Shown in pieces: positions 50,073-61,764 of a DNA stretch of 64,000 nucleotides. The stretch lies in NCBI RefSeq assembly GCF_020866965.1, contig NZ_JAJATX010000002.1:163828-227827 (forward strand). Reading direction: 5' to 3'. Every line of letters begins with the position of its first letter. Position 1 is the stretch's first letter. The position numbers and the translations under genes were made by a program. Origin of the DNA: Microvirga roseola. GTDB taxonomy: Bacteria > Pseudomonadota > Alphaproteobacteria > Rhizobiales > Beijerinckiaceae. The notes under the pieces were generated by a model, which saw nothing but the letters and a program-made list of their open reading frames with translations, was not told where the DNA came from and made no database searches.

Positions 50073-50708
50073 ATGACGCCGAACGACACGGAAAACCAGA
50101 ACATGCCCCCGCAGAACGAGTCCGCCCCGGAGACCGCCAACGAGGCTGTCAACGAGGCCTCTTCCCAGCCTGAGGCCGATCCGGTGGCCGTTCTCGAAGC
50201 CGAAAAGGCCGATCTGAAGGACAAGCTCCTGCGGCTCATGGCCGATATGGAGAACCTGCGCCGTCGCACCGAGCGCGAGGTGGCGGACGCCCGCACCTAT
50301 GCCGTGGCGAACTTCGCTCGCGACATGCTGAACGTGGCCGACAACGTCCGCCGCGCCATCGAGAGCGTGCCGGAGGAGGCCAGCAGGACGGCCGAGGGCG
50401 CCTTCAAGGGCCTGATCGAAGGCATCGATCTCACCGAGCGCGACCTGCTCAAGACCCTTGAGCGCCATGGGGTGAAGAAGCTCGACCCCGAGGGCCAGAA
50501 GTTCGATCCGAACCTGCACCAGGCCATGTTCGAGGTTCCGAACCCGGAGGTTCCGAACGGCACGGTCGTCCAGGTGGTCCAGTCCGGCTACGTCATCGGC
50601 GAGCGCGTCCTGCGTCCGGCCCTTGTGGGCGTCGCCAAGGGCGGCCCGAAGGCTCCCGCCAACGGAAACGGCTCGGAATCGGCGGACAACCCGTCGGCGG
50701 CCTCGTAA
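50073..50708 (+). CDS. grpE: GrpE nucleotide exchange factor
   Basis: This 211-residue cochaperone of DnaK has an acidic disordered N-terminus of about 40 residues, a long dimerising helix (about 40-95, [35 protein letters not shown]), and the C-terminal domain with [31 protein letters not shown]. It catalyses ADP release. It sits 9 kb from dnaKJ and has its own heat-shock-type promoter. Confidence 0.96.
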   Translation: MTPNDTENQNMPPQNESAPETANEAVNEASSQPEADPVAVLEAEKADLKDKLLRLMADMENLRRRTEREVADARTYAVANFARDMLNVADNVRRAIESVPEEASRTAEGAFKGLIEGIDLTERDLLKTLERHGVKKLDPEGQKFDPNLHQAMFEVPNPEVPNGTVVQVVQSGYVIGERVLRPALVGVAKGGPKAPANGNGSESADNPSAAS

Positions 50709-50780
50709 GGGATCGGGTTAACCGGATTCGTCGTGAACCGTACCCGCTCGGCCTGAAATGCTGTAAGCGAACACCTCGGA

Positions 50781-50824
50781 AGCCCTCATCCTGAGGAGGC
50801 TGAAGGCCGTCCAAGGACGAGGGC
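50781..50824. repeat. Partial copy of an intergenic repeat
   Basis: The short stretch CCCTCATCCTGAGGAGGC and the following GCCGTCCAAGGACGAGGGC belong to a motif often repeated between genes in related genomes. A similar tail, GGAGCCTCCTTCGAGACGCA, ends the window at 63981-64000. It lies between grpE and the next gene. The assignment is based on a remembered pattern, with only these fragments visible. Confidence 0.35.
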
Positions 50825-50902
50825 GTCTTCCGCTTACACCGGATCCTCATTCGAGAGGCAGACGTCGTCTGCTCCCCGGGAGGAGGTCCGGGCCGAGGCA
50901 AG

Positions 50903-51547
50903 GTGTTCTCAGTGGATTCCCTTTCTCTCATCCCCTTCGAGACCGTCGGCGTCGCCGTTTTCGCGCTCACCGGCGCGCTGATGGCGGCCCGCAAGGGCAT
51001 GGATCCGTTCGGCTTCGCCCTGCTCGCCACCCTCACGGGCGTCGGCGGCGGCACGGTGCGGGATCTGCTCATCGGCGTCCGCCCGGTCTTCTGGGTGGGC
51101 GATCCGAGCGACGTCCTCGTCTGCCTCGTGGTCGCCGAACTCGTCTTCGCCCTCGGCCCCAAGCGGGTCGCCGCCATGGAGGGGGGACGGCGGGGCCGGC
51201 TTCTCCTCTGGGCCGATGCCCTGGGGCTCGCGCTCTTCGCCATCTCCGGCACGGCCAAGGCCCTGGCCGCAGGCGTGCCGGCCCTCTCGGCCATCGCGCT
51301 CGGCACCATCACCGCCACCTTCGGCGGCATCATCCGGGACATCTTCGCCGGAACGACCCCTCTCGTGCTGCGCCAGGAGATCTATGTCACGGCGGCGGCG
51401 CTCGGCGCAGGCGTCACCGTGGCGCTCCAGGGGCTGGGCCTCGATCCCTTCGTCAGCGGCGCAGCGGGCTTTACCGCAGCCTTCGGCCTAAGGGCGCTCG
51501 CGATCCTGCGCGGCTGGTCGCTGCCGACCTTCCCGCCGCGCGAGTAA
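50903..51547 (+). CDS. Trimeric intracellular cation channel family protein (UPF0126)
   Basis: This 214-residue protein has seven membrane helices as two UPF0126 halves, with VGVAVFALTGALMAARKGMDP and GTVRDLLIGVRPVFW in the first half and LFAISGTAKALAAGVP and GGIIRDIFAGTTPL in the second. Bacterial TRIC-type proteins form K+-permeable channels. The GTG start at 50903 follows weak purines. Function in vivo is unknown. Confidence 0.87.
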   Translation: MFSVDSLSLIPFETVGVAVFALTGALMAARKGMDPFGFALLATLTGVGGGTVRDLLIGVRPVFWVGDPSDVLVCLVVAELVFALGPKRVAAMEGGRRGRLLLWADALGLALFAISGTAKALAAGVPALSAIALGTITATFGGIIRDIFAGTTPLVLRQEIYVTAAALGAGVTVALQGLGLDPFVSGAAGFTAAFGLRALAILRGWSLPTFPPRE

Positions 51548-51551
51548 AGGA

Positions 51552-52490
51552 TCAGCGGGTCGTCTCGACGCTGTCGATGAGGGTGCGAAAGCGCGGCAGG
51601 ATCTTGTCCCGCTCGTCGGCCCGAACCAACCCCACCATGCGCATGTAGCGGTCGGGCTCGAAGCGGATCGTCTGCATCACCACCACCGGCTGGCCCGATT
51701 CCGTCTCCGTCGCCCGGGCGACGATCTCGTGCCAGTCCTGGCCCTTGAGGCGGAAGGAATCCGAGCGCTCCAGCCTGATGTCCTTGAGGACCTGGTTGGA
51801 GTTCAGGGCCAGCTGCGCGAACCGCTCCCTCTGCTCTCCGGGCGGCGGCGGAGGCGTCAGGGCGGCCGCCATGATGATCATGGGCTGCTCCACCCCCTTG
51901 ATCGTGTCCTTCGGCCCCTCGGTGAAAAGGACGGAATTGCCGGAGAGCACCCGCACGGGCCGGAAGCCCGCCATGTCGCCGATCCGGAAGGGGAGGGCGG
52001 AGATCTGCTCCTCCAGCGGCACCGGCCCGCGCAGGGCCACGCTTTCCAGCGCGCTCCTGATCTCCTTCTCGCTGTAGCCCTCGTCGCCGCCGCGCACCTG
52101 GGCGATGAGAAGCGCCGTCATGTCGTTCCCCCTGACCGCCAGCACCCATTTGCGGCCGGGAACGGGCCCGGCCATGTTGCCTGCGACCAGCACGCCCGTC
52201 CGGGAGCCGAGTTCGATCTCCTCGCGGGAGGTGACCGTGAGCCCCTGGCGCTGCAGGACCTCCTTCGTCAGCCCGGAAACGACCTGCGGATAGGCCTCCG
52301 CCGGCATCTCGACGAAGGTGATGGCCGCCGCCTTCTCGTCGTTCTCGAACCCGCTGAACCGCTTCGAGGGCGCCATGTCCTGCGGCGGAACGATGCCGAT
52401 CCGCGAGGCAGGTGGGAAGACCGGCTCGGCTGCAAGGGCGGCTTGAAGCGACAGGATGCAACCTACGGCAAAGGCGGCAAGACCTCTCAT
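51552..52490 (-). CDS. Secreted protein of unknown function
   Basis: This protein of about 312 residues has a signal peptide ending LQAALA. The mature part begins EPVFPPASRIGIVPPQDMAPS and shows no catalytic motif. The pattern of a long beta-rich domain with GDMAGFRPVRVLSGNSVLFTEG is conserved in Hyphomicrobiales hypothetical proteins. The ATG at 52490 has GGAGA upstream; an ATG at 52508 is the alternative. The alkB gene ends 29 bases upstream on the same strand. Confidence 0.72.
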   Translation of the reverse strand: MRGLAAFAVGCILSLQAALAAEPVFPPASRIGIVPPQDMAPSKRFSGFENDEKAAAITFVEMPAEAYPQVVSGLTKEVLQRQGLTVTSREEIELGSRTGVLVAGNMAGPVPGRKWVLAVRGNDMTALLIAQVRGGDEGYSEKEIRSALESVALRGPVPLEEQISALPFRIGDMAGFRPVRVLSGNSVLFTEGPKDTIKGVEQPMIIMAAALTPPPPPGEQRERFAQLALNSNQVLKDIRLERSDSFRLKGQDWHEIVARATETESGQPVVVMQTIRFEPDRYMRMVGLVRADERDKILPRFRTLIDSVETTR

Positions 52491-52519
52491 CAGGGTTCTC
52501 CGAAACATCTGAGCTTTAG

Positions 52520-53140
52520 CTAAAGCGGCTTTTCCACCTTGCGCAAGGTGAGATTGAGCCGGCCTGCCTGCGGCAGCAGGTCCGAGCTTCCCGGCATGAC
52601 CCGGTCGACCCCGTGGTGGATCAGGCGGGCCGGGCCGCCGAAGACGATGGCGTCGCCCGAGCGCAGGCGAACCGAGCGGGTGGGGTCCTTCCGCTCGACC
52701 CCGCCATAGCGGAAGAGGGCGGTGTCGCCCAGGGAGAGAGAGACGACGGGAGCGTCGAACGCGTCTTCGTCCTTGTCCTGGTGCAGCCCCATCCGGGCCG
52801 TCGGCTCGTAGAAATTGATCAGGCAGGCGTCGGGCGGGTGCGGATAGCCGCTCAACGCCTCCCAGGCGCGCAGCACCTGCTCCGGCATGGGCGGCCAGGG
52901 CCCGCCGGTCTCCGGGTGCGTGGGCTGATAGCGGTAGCCCTGGACGTCGGACACCCAGCCGAGCCGCCCGCAATTGGTCATGCGCACGGAAAACGGCTTT
53001 CCCGTGCGCGGCATCCGCGGCGTGAAGAGCGGCGCGGCCTTCGTGATCTCGCGCAGTGCCTGGAGCAGTCGCTCCTGCGCCGGGCGGTCGAGGTAATCGG
53101 GGTAATAGGTGAGGCCGGGGGCGAGGGTGAGGAGGGACAT
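52520..53140 (-). CDS. alkB: Alpha-ketoglutarate-dependent dioxygenase AlkB
   Basis: This 206-residue Fe(II)/2-oxoglutarate enzyme reverses 1-methyladenine and 3-methylcytosine damage. The metal triad is in GLHQDKDEDAF (His and Asp, about 129-133) and a later His in RLIHHGVDRV; the 2-oxoglutarate arginines are in GRLNLTLRKV near the end. NFYEPTARMGLH is the typical approach. The start at 53140 gives the normal length. Confidence 0.92.
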   Translation of the reverse strand: MSLLTLAPGLTYYPDYLDRPAQERLLQALREITKAAPLFTPRMPRTGKPFSVRMTNCGRLGWVSDVQGYRYQPTHPETGGPWPPMPEQVLRAWEALSGYPHPPDACLINFYEPTARMGLHQDKDEDAFDAPVVSLSLGDTALFRYGGVERKDPTRSVRLRSGDAIVFGGPARLIHHGVDRVMPGSSDLLPQAGRLNLTLRKVEKPL

Positions 53141-53145
53141 GTACC

Positions 53146-53664
53146 CTATCCCAGGGCCTTCCAGAGCAGGCTCGTCGCGCAGGGCCGTCCGTCCGGCATC
53201 AGGGCATAGTTCGGGATTTCGCCTGCCTTCGTATAGCCAAGCTTCCAGTAGAGCCGTTCGGCCTCGGAGCCGGTGGCCGTCTCGAGGGTCAGGAGGGCGA
53301 GGCTGCGCTTTCCCGCCTCGTCCTGCAGGGAAGCCATGAGCCTGGTTCCCAGGCTCTTGCCCCGGGCATCGCGGTGCACGAGGAGCTTTCTCACGTCGCC
53401 GCGGTGGCGCTGGTTGCACGGACCGTCGAAGCCGAGCTGAACGGTGCCGCAGAGCCTGCCGTCCACATAGGCGCCGAAGAGCAGGGTATTGCCCGCAGCA
53501 ACGCTGTCGATCACGCCGCCCCACCAGCGATGCGCCTCCTCGACGGGGAAGGGCCAGCGAAAGCCCAGGGGGGCTCCGCCCGCCACGCAATCCGCGAGCG
53601 TTTCGGCGAGCCTTGCCCGGTCGCGCTCGGCATCCCGTGCGTCGAGGAGGCGGATGTCGCTCAT
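53146..53664 (-). CDS. GNAT family N-acetyltransferase
   Basis: This 172-residue protein has the acetyl-CoA binding motif [22 protein letters not shown] at about 100-120 and a C-terminal [20 protein letters not shown]. The substrate is unknown. The start overlaps the gpmA stop by four bases, and alkB follows five bases later, so the genes form gpmA-GNAT-alkB on the minus strand. Confidence 0.87.
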   Translation of the reverse strand: MSDIRLLDARDAERDRARLAETLADCVAGGAPLGFRWPFPVEEAHRWWGGVIDSVAAGNTLLFGAYVDGRLCGTVQLGFDGPCNQRHRGDVRKLLVHRDARGKSLGTRLMASLQDEAGKRSLALLTLETATGSEAERLYWKLGYTKAGEIPNYALMPDGRPCATSLLWKALG

Positions 53665-54281
53665 GCGGTCAGGATCTTTTTGTCGGCTACGGTCGTATCC
53701 GCGTTCAGGCGGTAGACGAGCGGGATGCCGGTGGCGAGCTCTAGGCTCGGAATGGTTTCCGAGGTCAGGCCGTCGAGCACCATCACGAGGGCGCGCAGCG
53801 AATTTCCGTGGGCGGCCACCAGCACGCGCTCGCCGCGCATCACGTGGGGCAGGATGTGGCGGATGTAGTAGGGCAGCACGCGGGCGACCGTGTCCTTCAG
53901 GCTCTCGCCGCCGGGCGGGGGCACGCCGTAGGAGCGGCGCCAGAGATGGACCTGCTCCTCGCCCCAGCGGGCGCGGGCGTCATCCTTGTTGAGGCCGGCG
54001 AGATCGCCGTAGTCGCGCTCGTTGAGCGCCTGGTCCGCGATGGTCTTCAGCTCCGACTGGCCGATCTCTTCCAGGATCAGCTTGCAGGTGCGCTGCGCCC
54101 GCGAGAGGTCGGAGGTGAAGGCGACGTCGAATTGCACGCCCATCTCCTTCAGGCGGCGGCCTGCAAGGCGCGCCTCCTCGATGCCGAGTTCGGTGAGCCC
54201 CGGATCCTTCCAGCCGGTGAACAGGTTCTTGAGGTTCCATTCGCTCTGGCCGTGGCGGGCGAGCACGAGAAGGCGGTCCAT
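53661..54281 (-). CDS. gpmA: 2,3-bisphosphoglycerate-dependent phosphoglycerate mutase
   Basis: This 206-residue glycolytic enzyme carries the phosphohistidine motif [17 protein letters not shown] (His10) and the second histidine motif [16 protein letters not shown]. The [17 protein letters not shown] segment is standard. It is shorter than the E. coli form (about 250), as usual in alphaproteobacteria. It is transcribed with the following GNAT gene. Confidence 0.94.
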   Translation of the reverse strand: MDRLLVLARHGQSEWNLKNLFTGWKDPGLTELGIEEARLAGRRLKEMGVQFDVAFTSDLSRAQRTCKLILEEIGQSELKTIADQALNERDYGDLAGLNKDDARARWGEEQVHLWRRSYGVPPPGGESLKDTVARVLPYYIRHILPHVMRGERVLVAAHGNSLRALVMVLDGLTSETIPSLELATGIPLVYRLNADTTVADKKILTA

Positions 54282-54303
54282 ACTGAGAGTTCTCCGCTGT
54301 GAT

Positions 54304-54460
54304 CCCCTCCCCCTTGCGGGGAGGGGTAGGGGTGGGGGTAGCGCGACGAGGTGAGAGATCAGATAGACAAGATGCTGTGTTGGTCTAGTCGCCTGAACGT
54401 TTCAGTATACAGCTTTGACTTTACGACCCCACCCTCGATCCCTCCCCACAAGGGGGAGGG
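54304..54460. repeat. Inverted intergenic repeat (CCCTCCCCCTTGYGGGGAGGG type)
   Basis: The block CCCCTCCCCCTTGCGGGG with its GGGGTGGGGGT tail at 54304-54340 has a near-exact reverse complement at 54424-54460. Each block is itself a hairpin. This is a well-known kind of dispersed intergenic element in Hyphomicrobiales. It lies between gpmA and dapB and may act as a bidirectional stop or be inert. Confidence 0.65.
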
Positions 54461-54468
54461 AAGAAGCG

Positions 54469-55284
54469 CTAGAGCATATCGAGGCCGAGGACATCGGCCA
54501 TGGTGTAGTAGCCGGGCTTCTTGTCGAAGGCCCAGAGCGCGGCCTTCACTGCGCCGCGGGCGAAGAGGCCCCGGTCCTCGGCGCGATGCCCCAGCTCCAG
54601 GCGCTCGCCCGCGCCCGCGAAGATCACGGAGTGCTCGCCGATGACGGTGCCGCCGCGCAAGGTCGCAAAACCGATATCGCCGGGATTCCTCGCCCCCGTA
54701 TGGCCGTCGCGGCTGCGCACGGAGCGGTCCTTGAGGGAGATCTTGCGTCCCTCGGCCGCCGCTTCGCCCAGAAGCAGAGCGGTGCCGGAAGGGGCGTCCA
54801 CCTTCATGCGGTGGTGCATTTCGAGGATTTCGATGTCGAAGTCCTCACCCAGCATCGCCGCCGCCTTTCGCACGAGGCCTGCGAGCAGGTTGACGCCGAG
54901 CGACATGTTGCCGGACTGCACGATGCGCGCATGGCGCGCGGCGGCTTCAAGCTTCGTGAAGTCGTCCGCCTGCAGGCCGGTCGTGCCGATCACATGGACG
55001 ATGCGGGCCTGAGCGGCCAAGGCCGCGAAGGCCGTGGTGGCGGCGGGAGCCGTGAAATCGAGAACGCCGTCGGCGCTCGCGAAGACAGGGAGGGGATCGT
55101 CCGTCACCTGCACGTCGAGCAGGCCCGTTCCGGCGATTAGCCCCGCATCCTGGCCGAGGAAGGGCGAGCCCTCGCGCTCGATGGCGCCCACGAGCCGGCA
55201 TCCCTCTGCCTCGGCCACGGCCTTGATGAGCATGCGCCCCATGCGCCCGGCCGCACCCACCACGACAAGTCGCATCTCGCTCAT
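54469..55284 (-). CDS. dapB: 4-hydroxy-tetrahydrodipicolinate reductase
   Basis: This 271-residue enzyme of lysine and meso-diaminopimelate synthesis has the NAD(P)H loop [15 protein letters not shown] at the start, and the catalytic [20 protein letters not shown] motif near residue 157. The C-terminus carries [24 protein letters not shown], also typical. It lies upstream of gpmA on the same strand, separated by the repeat above. Confidence 0.96.
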   Translation of the reverse strand: MSEMRLVVVGAAGRMGRMLIKAVAEAEGCRLVGAIEREGSPFLGQDAGLIAGTGLLDVQVTDDPLPVFASADGVLDFTAPAATTAFAALAAQARIVHVIGTTGLQADDFTKLEAAARHARIVQSGNMSLGVNLLAGLVRKAAAMLGEDFDIEILEMHHRMKVDAPSGTALLLGEAAAEGRKISLKDRSVRSRDGHTGARNPGDIGFATLRGGTVIGEHSVIFAGAGERLELGHRAEDRGLFARGAVKAALWAFDKKPGYYTMADVLGLDML

Positions 55285-55387
55285 GCCCGGTCTCCCTGTT
55301 GCTGGCGTTGCATATAACGGCCTGAAGGTTTGCTGAGAAGCGCCCTGCCAACAGCCCTATTTCATCTCCGTCCGGAGCGAAGCGGAG

Positions 55388-55430
55388 GGGAAGCGGATCC
55401 ACTGTCAGCAATGCCGTGGATCCGCTTCCC
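55388..55430. repeat. Strong hairpin within a dispersed repeat between DUF1330 and dapB genes
   Basis: Arms GGGAAGCGGATCCAC and GTGGATCCGCTTCCC pair perfectly around a 13-base loop. The surrounding 55365-55460 also contains CCATGGACCGCCGGGGATGACA, which resembles the end of the element at 37327. It lies downstream of the DUF1330 genes and upstream of dapB, and could stop transcription in part. Confidence 0.6.
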
Positions 55431-55462
55431 GGTCCCATGGACCGCCGGGGATGACACCGGAG

Positions 55463-55771
55463 TTAACCCGGCTGCGGGCCCTCGTAGCCCTGGATGATGA
55501 TGATGTCGGCCACCGCGTGGCCGTCGCGCTCGGCTTTCGCCGCCTGGTATTCGGGCGAGTCCCAGCAGGCGACGGCGGCTTCGTAGGACGGAAACTCGAT
55601 CACCACGTTGCGCGCGCGGGCCTCGCCCTCGGCGATGCGATACTCGCCGCCGCGCACCAGGAACTTCGCGCCGAACTTGGCGAAGGGAACGGCGTTCGCC
55701 TTCACGTAGTTCTGGTAGGCATCCGGGTTCGACACATCGACCCGTCCGATCCAATATCCCTTCGCCATCAT
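55463..55771 (-). CDS. DUF1330 family protein
   Basis: This 102-residue dimeric alpha+beta-barrel-like protein starts GYWIGRVDVSNPDAYQNYVKA and has GGEYRIAEGEARARNVVIEFPSYEAAVACWDSPEYQAAKAER-type residues, split over the core strand and helix. DUF1330 proteins are small and ubiquitous, and their function is not known. The start overlaps the preceding paralogue (ATGA). The two are clearly a tandem duplication. Confidence 0.85.
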   Translation of the reverse strand: MMAKGYWIGRVDVSNPDAYQNYVKANAVPFAKFGAKFLVRGGEYRIAEGEARARNVVIEFPSYEAAVACWDSPEYQAAKAERDGHAVADIIIIQGYEGPQPG

Positions 55772-56058
55772 TCCGCTCCTTCGACAAGCACGAATTCCGC
55801 GACACAGGCGCCGTCGCGCTTGGCCTTGGCCGCCTGATACTCGGGTGAATGATAATACCGGCGGGCCTGCTCCACCGAGTCGAATTCGATCACCACGTTG
55901 CGGGGCCGCGCCTCGCCTTCGAGCGCCTCATGCGCTCCGCCGCGCACGAGTGGGCGGCCGCCATATTTCCTGATCGCCTCCGTCGCGCCCTTGGCGTATT
56001 CGGCATAGGCTTCCGGGTTCGTGACGGTCACGCGGGCGATGACATAGCCTTTGGGCAT
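55768..56058 (-). CDS. DUF1330 family protein (tandem paralogue)
   Basis: This 96-residue protein shares with its neighbour the GYVIARVTVTNPEAYAEYAKG start and the RNVVIEFDSVEQARRYYHSPEYQAAKAKR core split by the same turn. It is first in the pair. Divergence between the two is well beyond a recent duplication, so they may have separate roles, or pair as a heterodimer. Confidence 0.85.
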   Translation of the reverse strand: MPKGYVIARVTVTNPEAYAEYAKGATEAIRKYGGRPLVRGGAHEALEGEARPRNVVIEFDSVEQARRYYHSPEYQAAKAKRDGACVAEFVLVEGAE

Positions 56059-56143
56059 GAAGGGCTCCTCCGATGGTGATGCCGCAGCGAACGCCAGCGG
56101 TGCCGCCCCGTCAAGCTGCGAGAGGGGCTTTCCTGAGGAGAGA

Positions 56144-56938
56144 TTACCGCGTCAGCCTGGGAAGCTCGGCCAGCAGGCTGTCCCTGGCGCGGAAGCTCGC
56201 AACCGTCTTCTCCTTCCGCTCGTCGCGGATCAGCCGCGCGAACAGGATCGTGCGTTCGCCTTTCCGCGCCCAGCCTACGAACCAGCCGAACTGCCTGGAG
56301 CGGTCGAGCACGCCGTTCCGCTTCGCCTGGAAGCCCGTCCCGGTCTTGCCAAAGGCCGTCCAGCCGTCGGCCAGGGGGAAGCTCGGCATGATCGCGAGCG
56401 TCATGTCCCGGGCTTGCCTTGCGACCGGCAGTTCCCCCTTGAGGAGCCTGCTTAAGAAACCGATCTGCTCGACGGGCGAGATCTGAAGCGAGGAGGCGCT
56501 CAGCCAGGCGCGGGTCAGACCGTTAGCCTTGCCCTTGTCGCCGCTGACATCGCGACTGCCGTAGTCGAAGGCGCTGACGTAATGCCGGAAGCGCTCCTCG
56601 CCCAGCTCGCGGGTCAGGACATGCGAGTACCAGACAACCGAGTCCCGCAGCCAGGAGCGGGGTGTCTTGGTCCCTTTCCAGGTCTCGATCCAGGCCTTGT
56701 ACTCAGGCTTGTAGGGCCAGGCAGGCTCGTCCGCGTCCTTGAGTATGCCCGCGTCGAAGCCCATCAGGCTCAAAGGCACCTTGAACGTGGAGGCGGGGCT
56801 GCTGCGGCGCTCGCAATCGCCTTCCTGTTTCAGCACGCGGCCGGTCTCGAGCTCCGCGACAAGCGTGCAGGTATCGGCGCGCGCCGCGCCGGCGGAGAGG
56901 AGCAGGCAGCCGACGAGAAGCGTGAGACGTCCCAACAT
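56144..56938 (-). CDS. Class D (OXA-type) beta-lactamase
   Basis: This 264-residue exported enzyme has a signal peptide (about 1-21), active-site S50-T-F-K53 in SSPASTFKVPLSL, the S100-V-V motif in RDSVVWYSHVL, W145 in AWLSASSLQISPVEQIGFL, and K198-T-G in FGKTGTGF. The second conserved motif, normally YGN, is YGS (126-128) here. The Lys and Ser residues needed for acylation are intact, so activity is likely. It is a lone chromosomal gene, probably intrinsic. Substrate range cannot be told. Confidence 0.92.
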   Translation of the reverse strand: MLGRLTLLVGCLLLSAGAARADTCTLVAELETGRVLKQEGDCERRSSPASTFKVPLSLMGFDAGILKDADEPAWPYKPEYKAWIETWKGTKTPRSWLRDSVVWYSHVLTRELGEERFRHYVSAFDYGSRDVSGDKGKANGLTRAWLSASSLQISPVEQIGFLSRLLKGELPVARQARDMTLAIMPSFPLADGWTAFGKTGTGFQAKRNGVLDRSRQFGWFVGWARKGERTILFARLIRDERKEKTVASFRARDSLLAELPRLTR

Positions 56939-56949
56939 CGGCTGCTTCT

Positions 56950-57681
56950 TCAGGCGCCTGCGATCTCGCGGACGATCGCCTCCGCGGCCGCTCTCGGGTC
57001 GGCTGCCTTCACGATGGGGCGGGCCACCACGAGATGATCCGCGCCGAGGCGAATGCCCTCCGCGGGCGTCACGATGCGCTTCTGGTCTCCCGCCTCTGCG
57101 CCCGCCGGACGGATTCCGGGGGTGACGATCAGGCGATCCGGTCCGACGATGCCGCGCACGCGCTCCGCCTCCGTCGCCGCGCAGACGATGCCGTCGACGC
57201 CGATCTCGCGGGCCTGGGCCGCGCGGCGGGCGACAAGCTCGGCGGCGGAGACAGGAGCATAGCCCGCCTCGATGAGGTCGTTGTCGTCATAGGATGTCAG
57301 GACAGTGACGGCGAGGATCTTGAGCGAGGAACCGGCCTTGCCCGCCACCGCGGCGCGCATGGTCTGGGGATAGGCGTGGACCGTCAGCAGCGTTGCGCCG
57401 AGGCGCGCCACCGAGCGCACGCCTTCCTCGACCGTGTTGCCGATGTCGTGGAGCTTGAGATCGAGAAAAACCTTCTTGCCCTCGGCGATCAGCGCGCGGG
57501 CGAGTTCAAAGCCGCCCGCATAGGCGAGCTGATAGCCGATCTTGTAGAAGGTGCCGGCCTCGCCGATCCGGTCGACGACGGCGCGGGCCTCCGCAACGGA
57601 GGGGAGGTCTAGGCCGATGATGAGCTTGTCGCGAATGTCCCTGGACGGAAGAGAATCCTGATTCAGGGGCATGGCGCTCAT
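56950..57681 (-). CDS. pyrF: Orotidine 5'-phosphate decarboxylase
   Basis: This 243-residue TIM-barrel enzyme makes UMP. Family motifs are [22 protein letters not shown], the catalytic [18 protein letters not shown], and [23 protein letters not shown] with the phosphate-binding [10 protein letters not shown]. The start at 57681 overlaps the stop of the preceding methyltransferase gene (ATGA); further upstream the frame is not protein-like. Confidence 0.96.
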   Translation of the reverse strand: MSAMPLNQDSLPSRDIRDKLIIGLDLPSVAEARAVVDRIGEAGTFYKIGYQLAYAGGFELARALIAEGKKVFLDLKLHDIGNTVEEGVRSVARLGATLLTVHAYPQTMRAAVAGKAGSSLKILAVTVLTSYDDNDLIEAGYAPVSAAELVARRAAQAREIGVDGIVCAATEAERVRGIVGPDRLIVTPGIRPAGAEAGDQKRIVTPAEGIRLGADHLVVARPIVKAADPRAAAEAIVREIAGA

Positions 57682-58301
57682 GGAGTGTCGACCTTGTTGT
57701 AGACCCACACGCGGGCCGGGGGCAGATTGCGCCAGATCCGACCGGAGGCGCGTGATTTGTACTGGGGCGAGCGCGCCGGGATCGGCGGCACCACCGCGTA
57801 GGTGAACTGGATGAACGGCGCGCTCGGATGCATCAGCGTCTGCGCAGTCTCCAGGAGGTCGAGGCGCTGGTCCATGGGCTTGGTGAAGAGGGGCAGGCTC
57901 GAAACAGTCGCCGCCGCCAGCTCCTTCAGGATGTCGGAGAGGGTCTCCTGCAGGTCGTAGGCATCGCCCTGGATGATCGTCGCCTTCGGGAAGCGGCGCT
58001 TCAGCAGCTGGCAGAAATCGGGGCTGTACTCGATGAGGACGAGCCGGTCCTGCGCCACGCCGCGCCGGATCAGGGCGTCCGTCACCGGGCCGGTGCCGGG
58101 TCCGAGCTCGATGACGGGTCCGGGAATGCGCGGATCGACATAGGACGCCATGGTCCGCGCCAGGGCCTTGCCCGAAGGCGTGACGGCCCCGACCACGAGA
58201 GGCCTCTCGAGCCAGGAACGGAGGAAGCGCGCCTCGTCCTGAAAGCGATCCTTGCCGACGGGTAATTTCCGGGCCGTGGGCCGTTGAAACGACTGAAGCA
58301 C
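57678..58301 (-). CDS. Class I SAM-dependent methyltransferase (PmtA / rRNA adenine methylase-like)
   Basis: This 207-residue protein has the SAM motif [16 protein letters not shown] near residue 62 and an acidic [11 protein letters not shown] that holds the ribose. The family holds phospholipid N-methyltransferases such as PmtA and RsmA/KsgA-like proteins. The lipid-type C-terminus ([14 protein letters not shown]) favours a PmtA-like role in lipid headgroup methylation, but this is inference. It lies between dnaJ and pyrF on the same strand. Confidence 0.8.
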   Translation of the reverse strand: MLQSFQRPTARKLPVGKDRFQDEARFLRSWLERPLVVGAVTPSGKALARTMASYVDPRIPGPVIELGPGTGPVTDALIRRGVAQDRLVLIEYSPDFCQLLKRRFPKATIIQGDAYDLQETLSDILKELAAATVSSLPLFTKPMDQRLDLLETAQTLMHPSAPFIQFTYAVVPPIPARSPQYKSRASGRIWRNLPPARVWVYNKVDTP

Positions 58302-58365
58302 TGAGGGGACCCCTTAAGCGGGCGGATCACATGGTGTGTTTAGAACAAAGAGAACGACCGTCAAG

Positions 58366-59499
58366 TTAAGAGGATCCACCTAGACCATCGAGGAATTCGC
58401 GGAATCGCGAGAAAAATCCTGAGCTTTCCGGGTGGTTTTCCTTGGAGCATTCACGGTCGAACTCCATGAGAAGCTCCCTCTGGCGTTTGGTGAGCTTCTG
58501 CGGAGTTTCCACAACAACCTGAATGTAGAGGTCGCCCATGTCCCGCGAACGCAGCACCGGCATGCCCTTGCCGCGCAGGCGGAACTGCTTGCCGGTCTGG
58601 GTCCCCTCGGGAACCTTGACCAAGGCGTCCGTGCCGCCGAGCGTGGGCACGGCGAACTCGCCGCCGAGCGCAGCGCTCACCATGGAGATCGGCACGCGGC
58701 AGAAGAGATCCGCGCCGTCCCGCTGGAAGAAGGGGTGGGGCTTGAGCGAGAGGAAGATGTAGAGATCGCCCGGCGGGCCGCCGCGCACGCCCGCCTCGCC
58801 TTCCCCCGCGAGGCGGATGCGGGTGCCTTCCTCGACGCCTGCGGGAATGTTGACCGAGAGCGTGCGCTCGCGCGTCACGCGTCCGGCGCCGCCGCAGGAG
58901 GCGCAAGGATCGTCGATGATCTCGCCGCGCCCGTGACAGTTCGGGCAGGTGCGCTCGATGGAGAAGAAGCCCTGCGTCGCCCGCACGCGGCCCGCGCCCG
59001 CGCAGGTGGGGCAGGTCTTGGGCTTGGAGCCCGGCTTCGCGCCGGTTCCCGAACAGGCCTCACAGGTCACGGAGCTCGGAATGCGGATCTCCGCATTCTT
59101 GCCGTGGAAGGCCTCGTCGAGGGTGATCTCGAGATTGTAGCGCAGGTCGGCGCCGCGCTCGCGGCCGCCGGGACCCCGTCCCCGTCCGCGCGTCTCGCCG
59201 AAGAAGTTCTCGAAGATGTCCGACATGAAGTCGGAGAAGTCGTTGCCGAAGCCCTGCCCGCCTGCGCCGCCGTTGGCGAAGGCCGCATGGCCGTAGCGGT
59301 CGTAGGCCGCGCGCTTCTGACCGTCGGAGAGAGTCTGGTAGGCTTCGTTGATTTCCTTGAACTTGACCTCGGCTTCCGCATCGCCGGGATTGCGGTCCGG
59401 GTGGTACTGCATCGCGAGCTTGCGGAAGGCGGATTTCATCTCCGCTTCGGTCGCGGTCTTCGCGACGCCGAGGACCTCGTAGTAATCGCGCTTGGACAT
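58366..59499 (-). CDS. dnaJ: Chaperone DnaJ
   Basis: This 377-residue protein has the J domain (residues 5-70) with HPD at 33-35, then a Gly/Phe linker, and a zinc domain with four CxxCxGxG repeats ([32 protein letters not shown]). The C-terminal substrate-binding domain completes a type I DnaJ. It delivers substrates to DnaK. It is 216 bases downstream of dnaK, past a hairpin terminator, so it needs read-through or its own promoter. Confidence 0.98.
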   Translation of the reverse strand: MSKRDYYEVLGVAKTATEAEMKSAFRKLAMQYHPDRNPGDAEAEVKFKEINEAYQTLSDGQKRAAYDRYGHAAFANGGAGGQGFGNDFSDFMSDIFENFFGETRGRGRGPGGRERGADLRYNLEITLDEAFHGKNAEIRIPSSVTCEACSGTGAKPGSKPKTCPTCAGAGRVRATQGFFSIERTCPNCHGRGEIIDDPCASCGGAGRVTRERTLSVNIPAGVEEGTRIRLAGEGEAGVRGGPPGDLYIFLSLKPHPFFQRDGADLFCRVPISMVSAALGGEFAVPTLGGTDALVKVPEGTQTGKQFRLRGKGMPVLRSRDMGDLYIQVVVETPQKLTKRQRELLMEFDRECSKENHPESSGFFSRFREFLDGLGGSS

Positions 59500-59657
59500 G
59501 TTACGCGCCCCCTGGAGCCGATACGGGCTCCATCATGCCGCCGATCCGGCGCGTCTGCATCGGATGTTCGTGGGCGCGCACGGCTTTCGTGCCCTGCGCC
59601 GGAACATCCCGGATATCGGTCGGTCTGTCGATCATTTCTGAATCAGGCCTGTTCATG

Positions 59658-59691
59658 AAAACGGCACCCGGCAATGACATACCGGGTGCCG
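59658..59691 (-). terminator. Hairpin terminator after dnaK
   Basis: Arms CGGCACCCGG and CCGGGTGCCG surround a 10-base loop and are followed on the minus strand by TTTTC. It starts about 25 bases after the dnaK stop. It probably attenuates read-through into dnaJ, making DnaK more abundant than DnaJ. Confidence 0.7.
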
Positions 59692-59715
59692 AATTTCCTA
59701 GGAAGACTTCATCGC

Positions 59716-61638
<1,923 letters not shown>

Positions 61639-61764
61639 GGCGGGATCCCTCACTTTCAAGCAGACCGCCGGGCCCTGAAAGCAGCCCGGCCCATGGCTTA
61701 TGGGTTGAACAATGTTTTTACGACGGACAGGCCGCCCCAAGCGGAGGCGTATCCTGTTCTGGCG

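Noticed and set aside
47154..50519. A minus-strand open frame of more than 1100 codons opposite glnD
   Set aside because: It is the mirror of a high-GC coding sequence; its translation is rich in His, Arg and Asp with no known domain, while glnD on the other strand has all family motifs.
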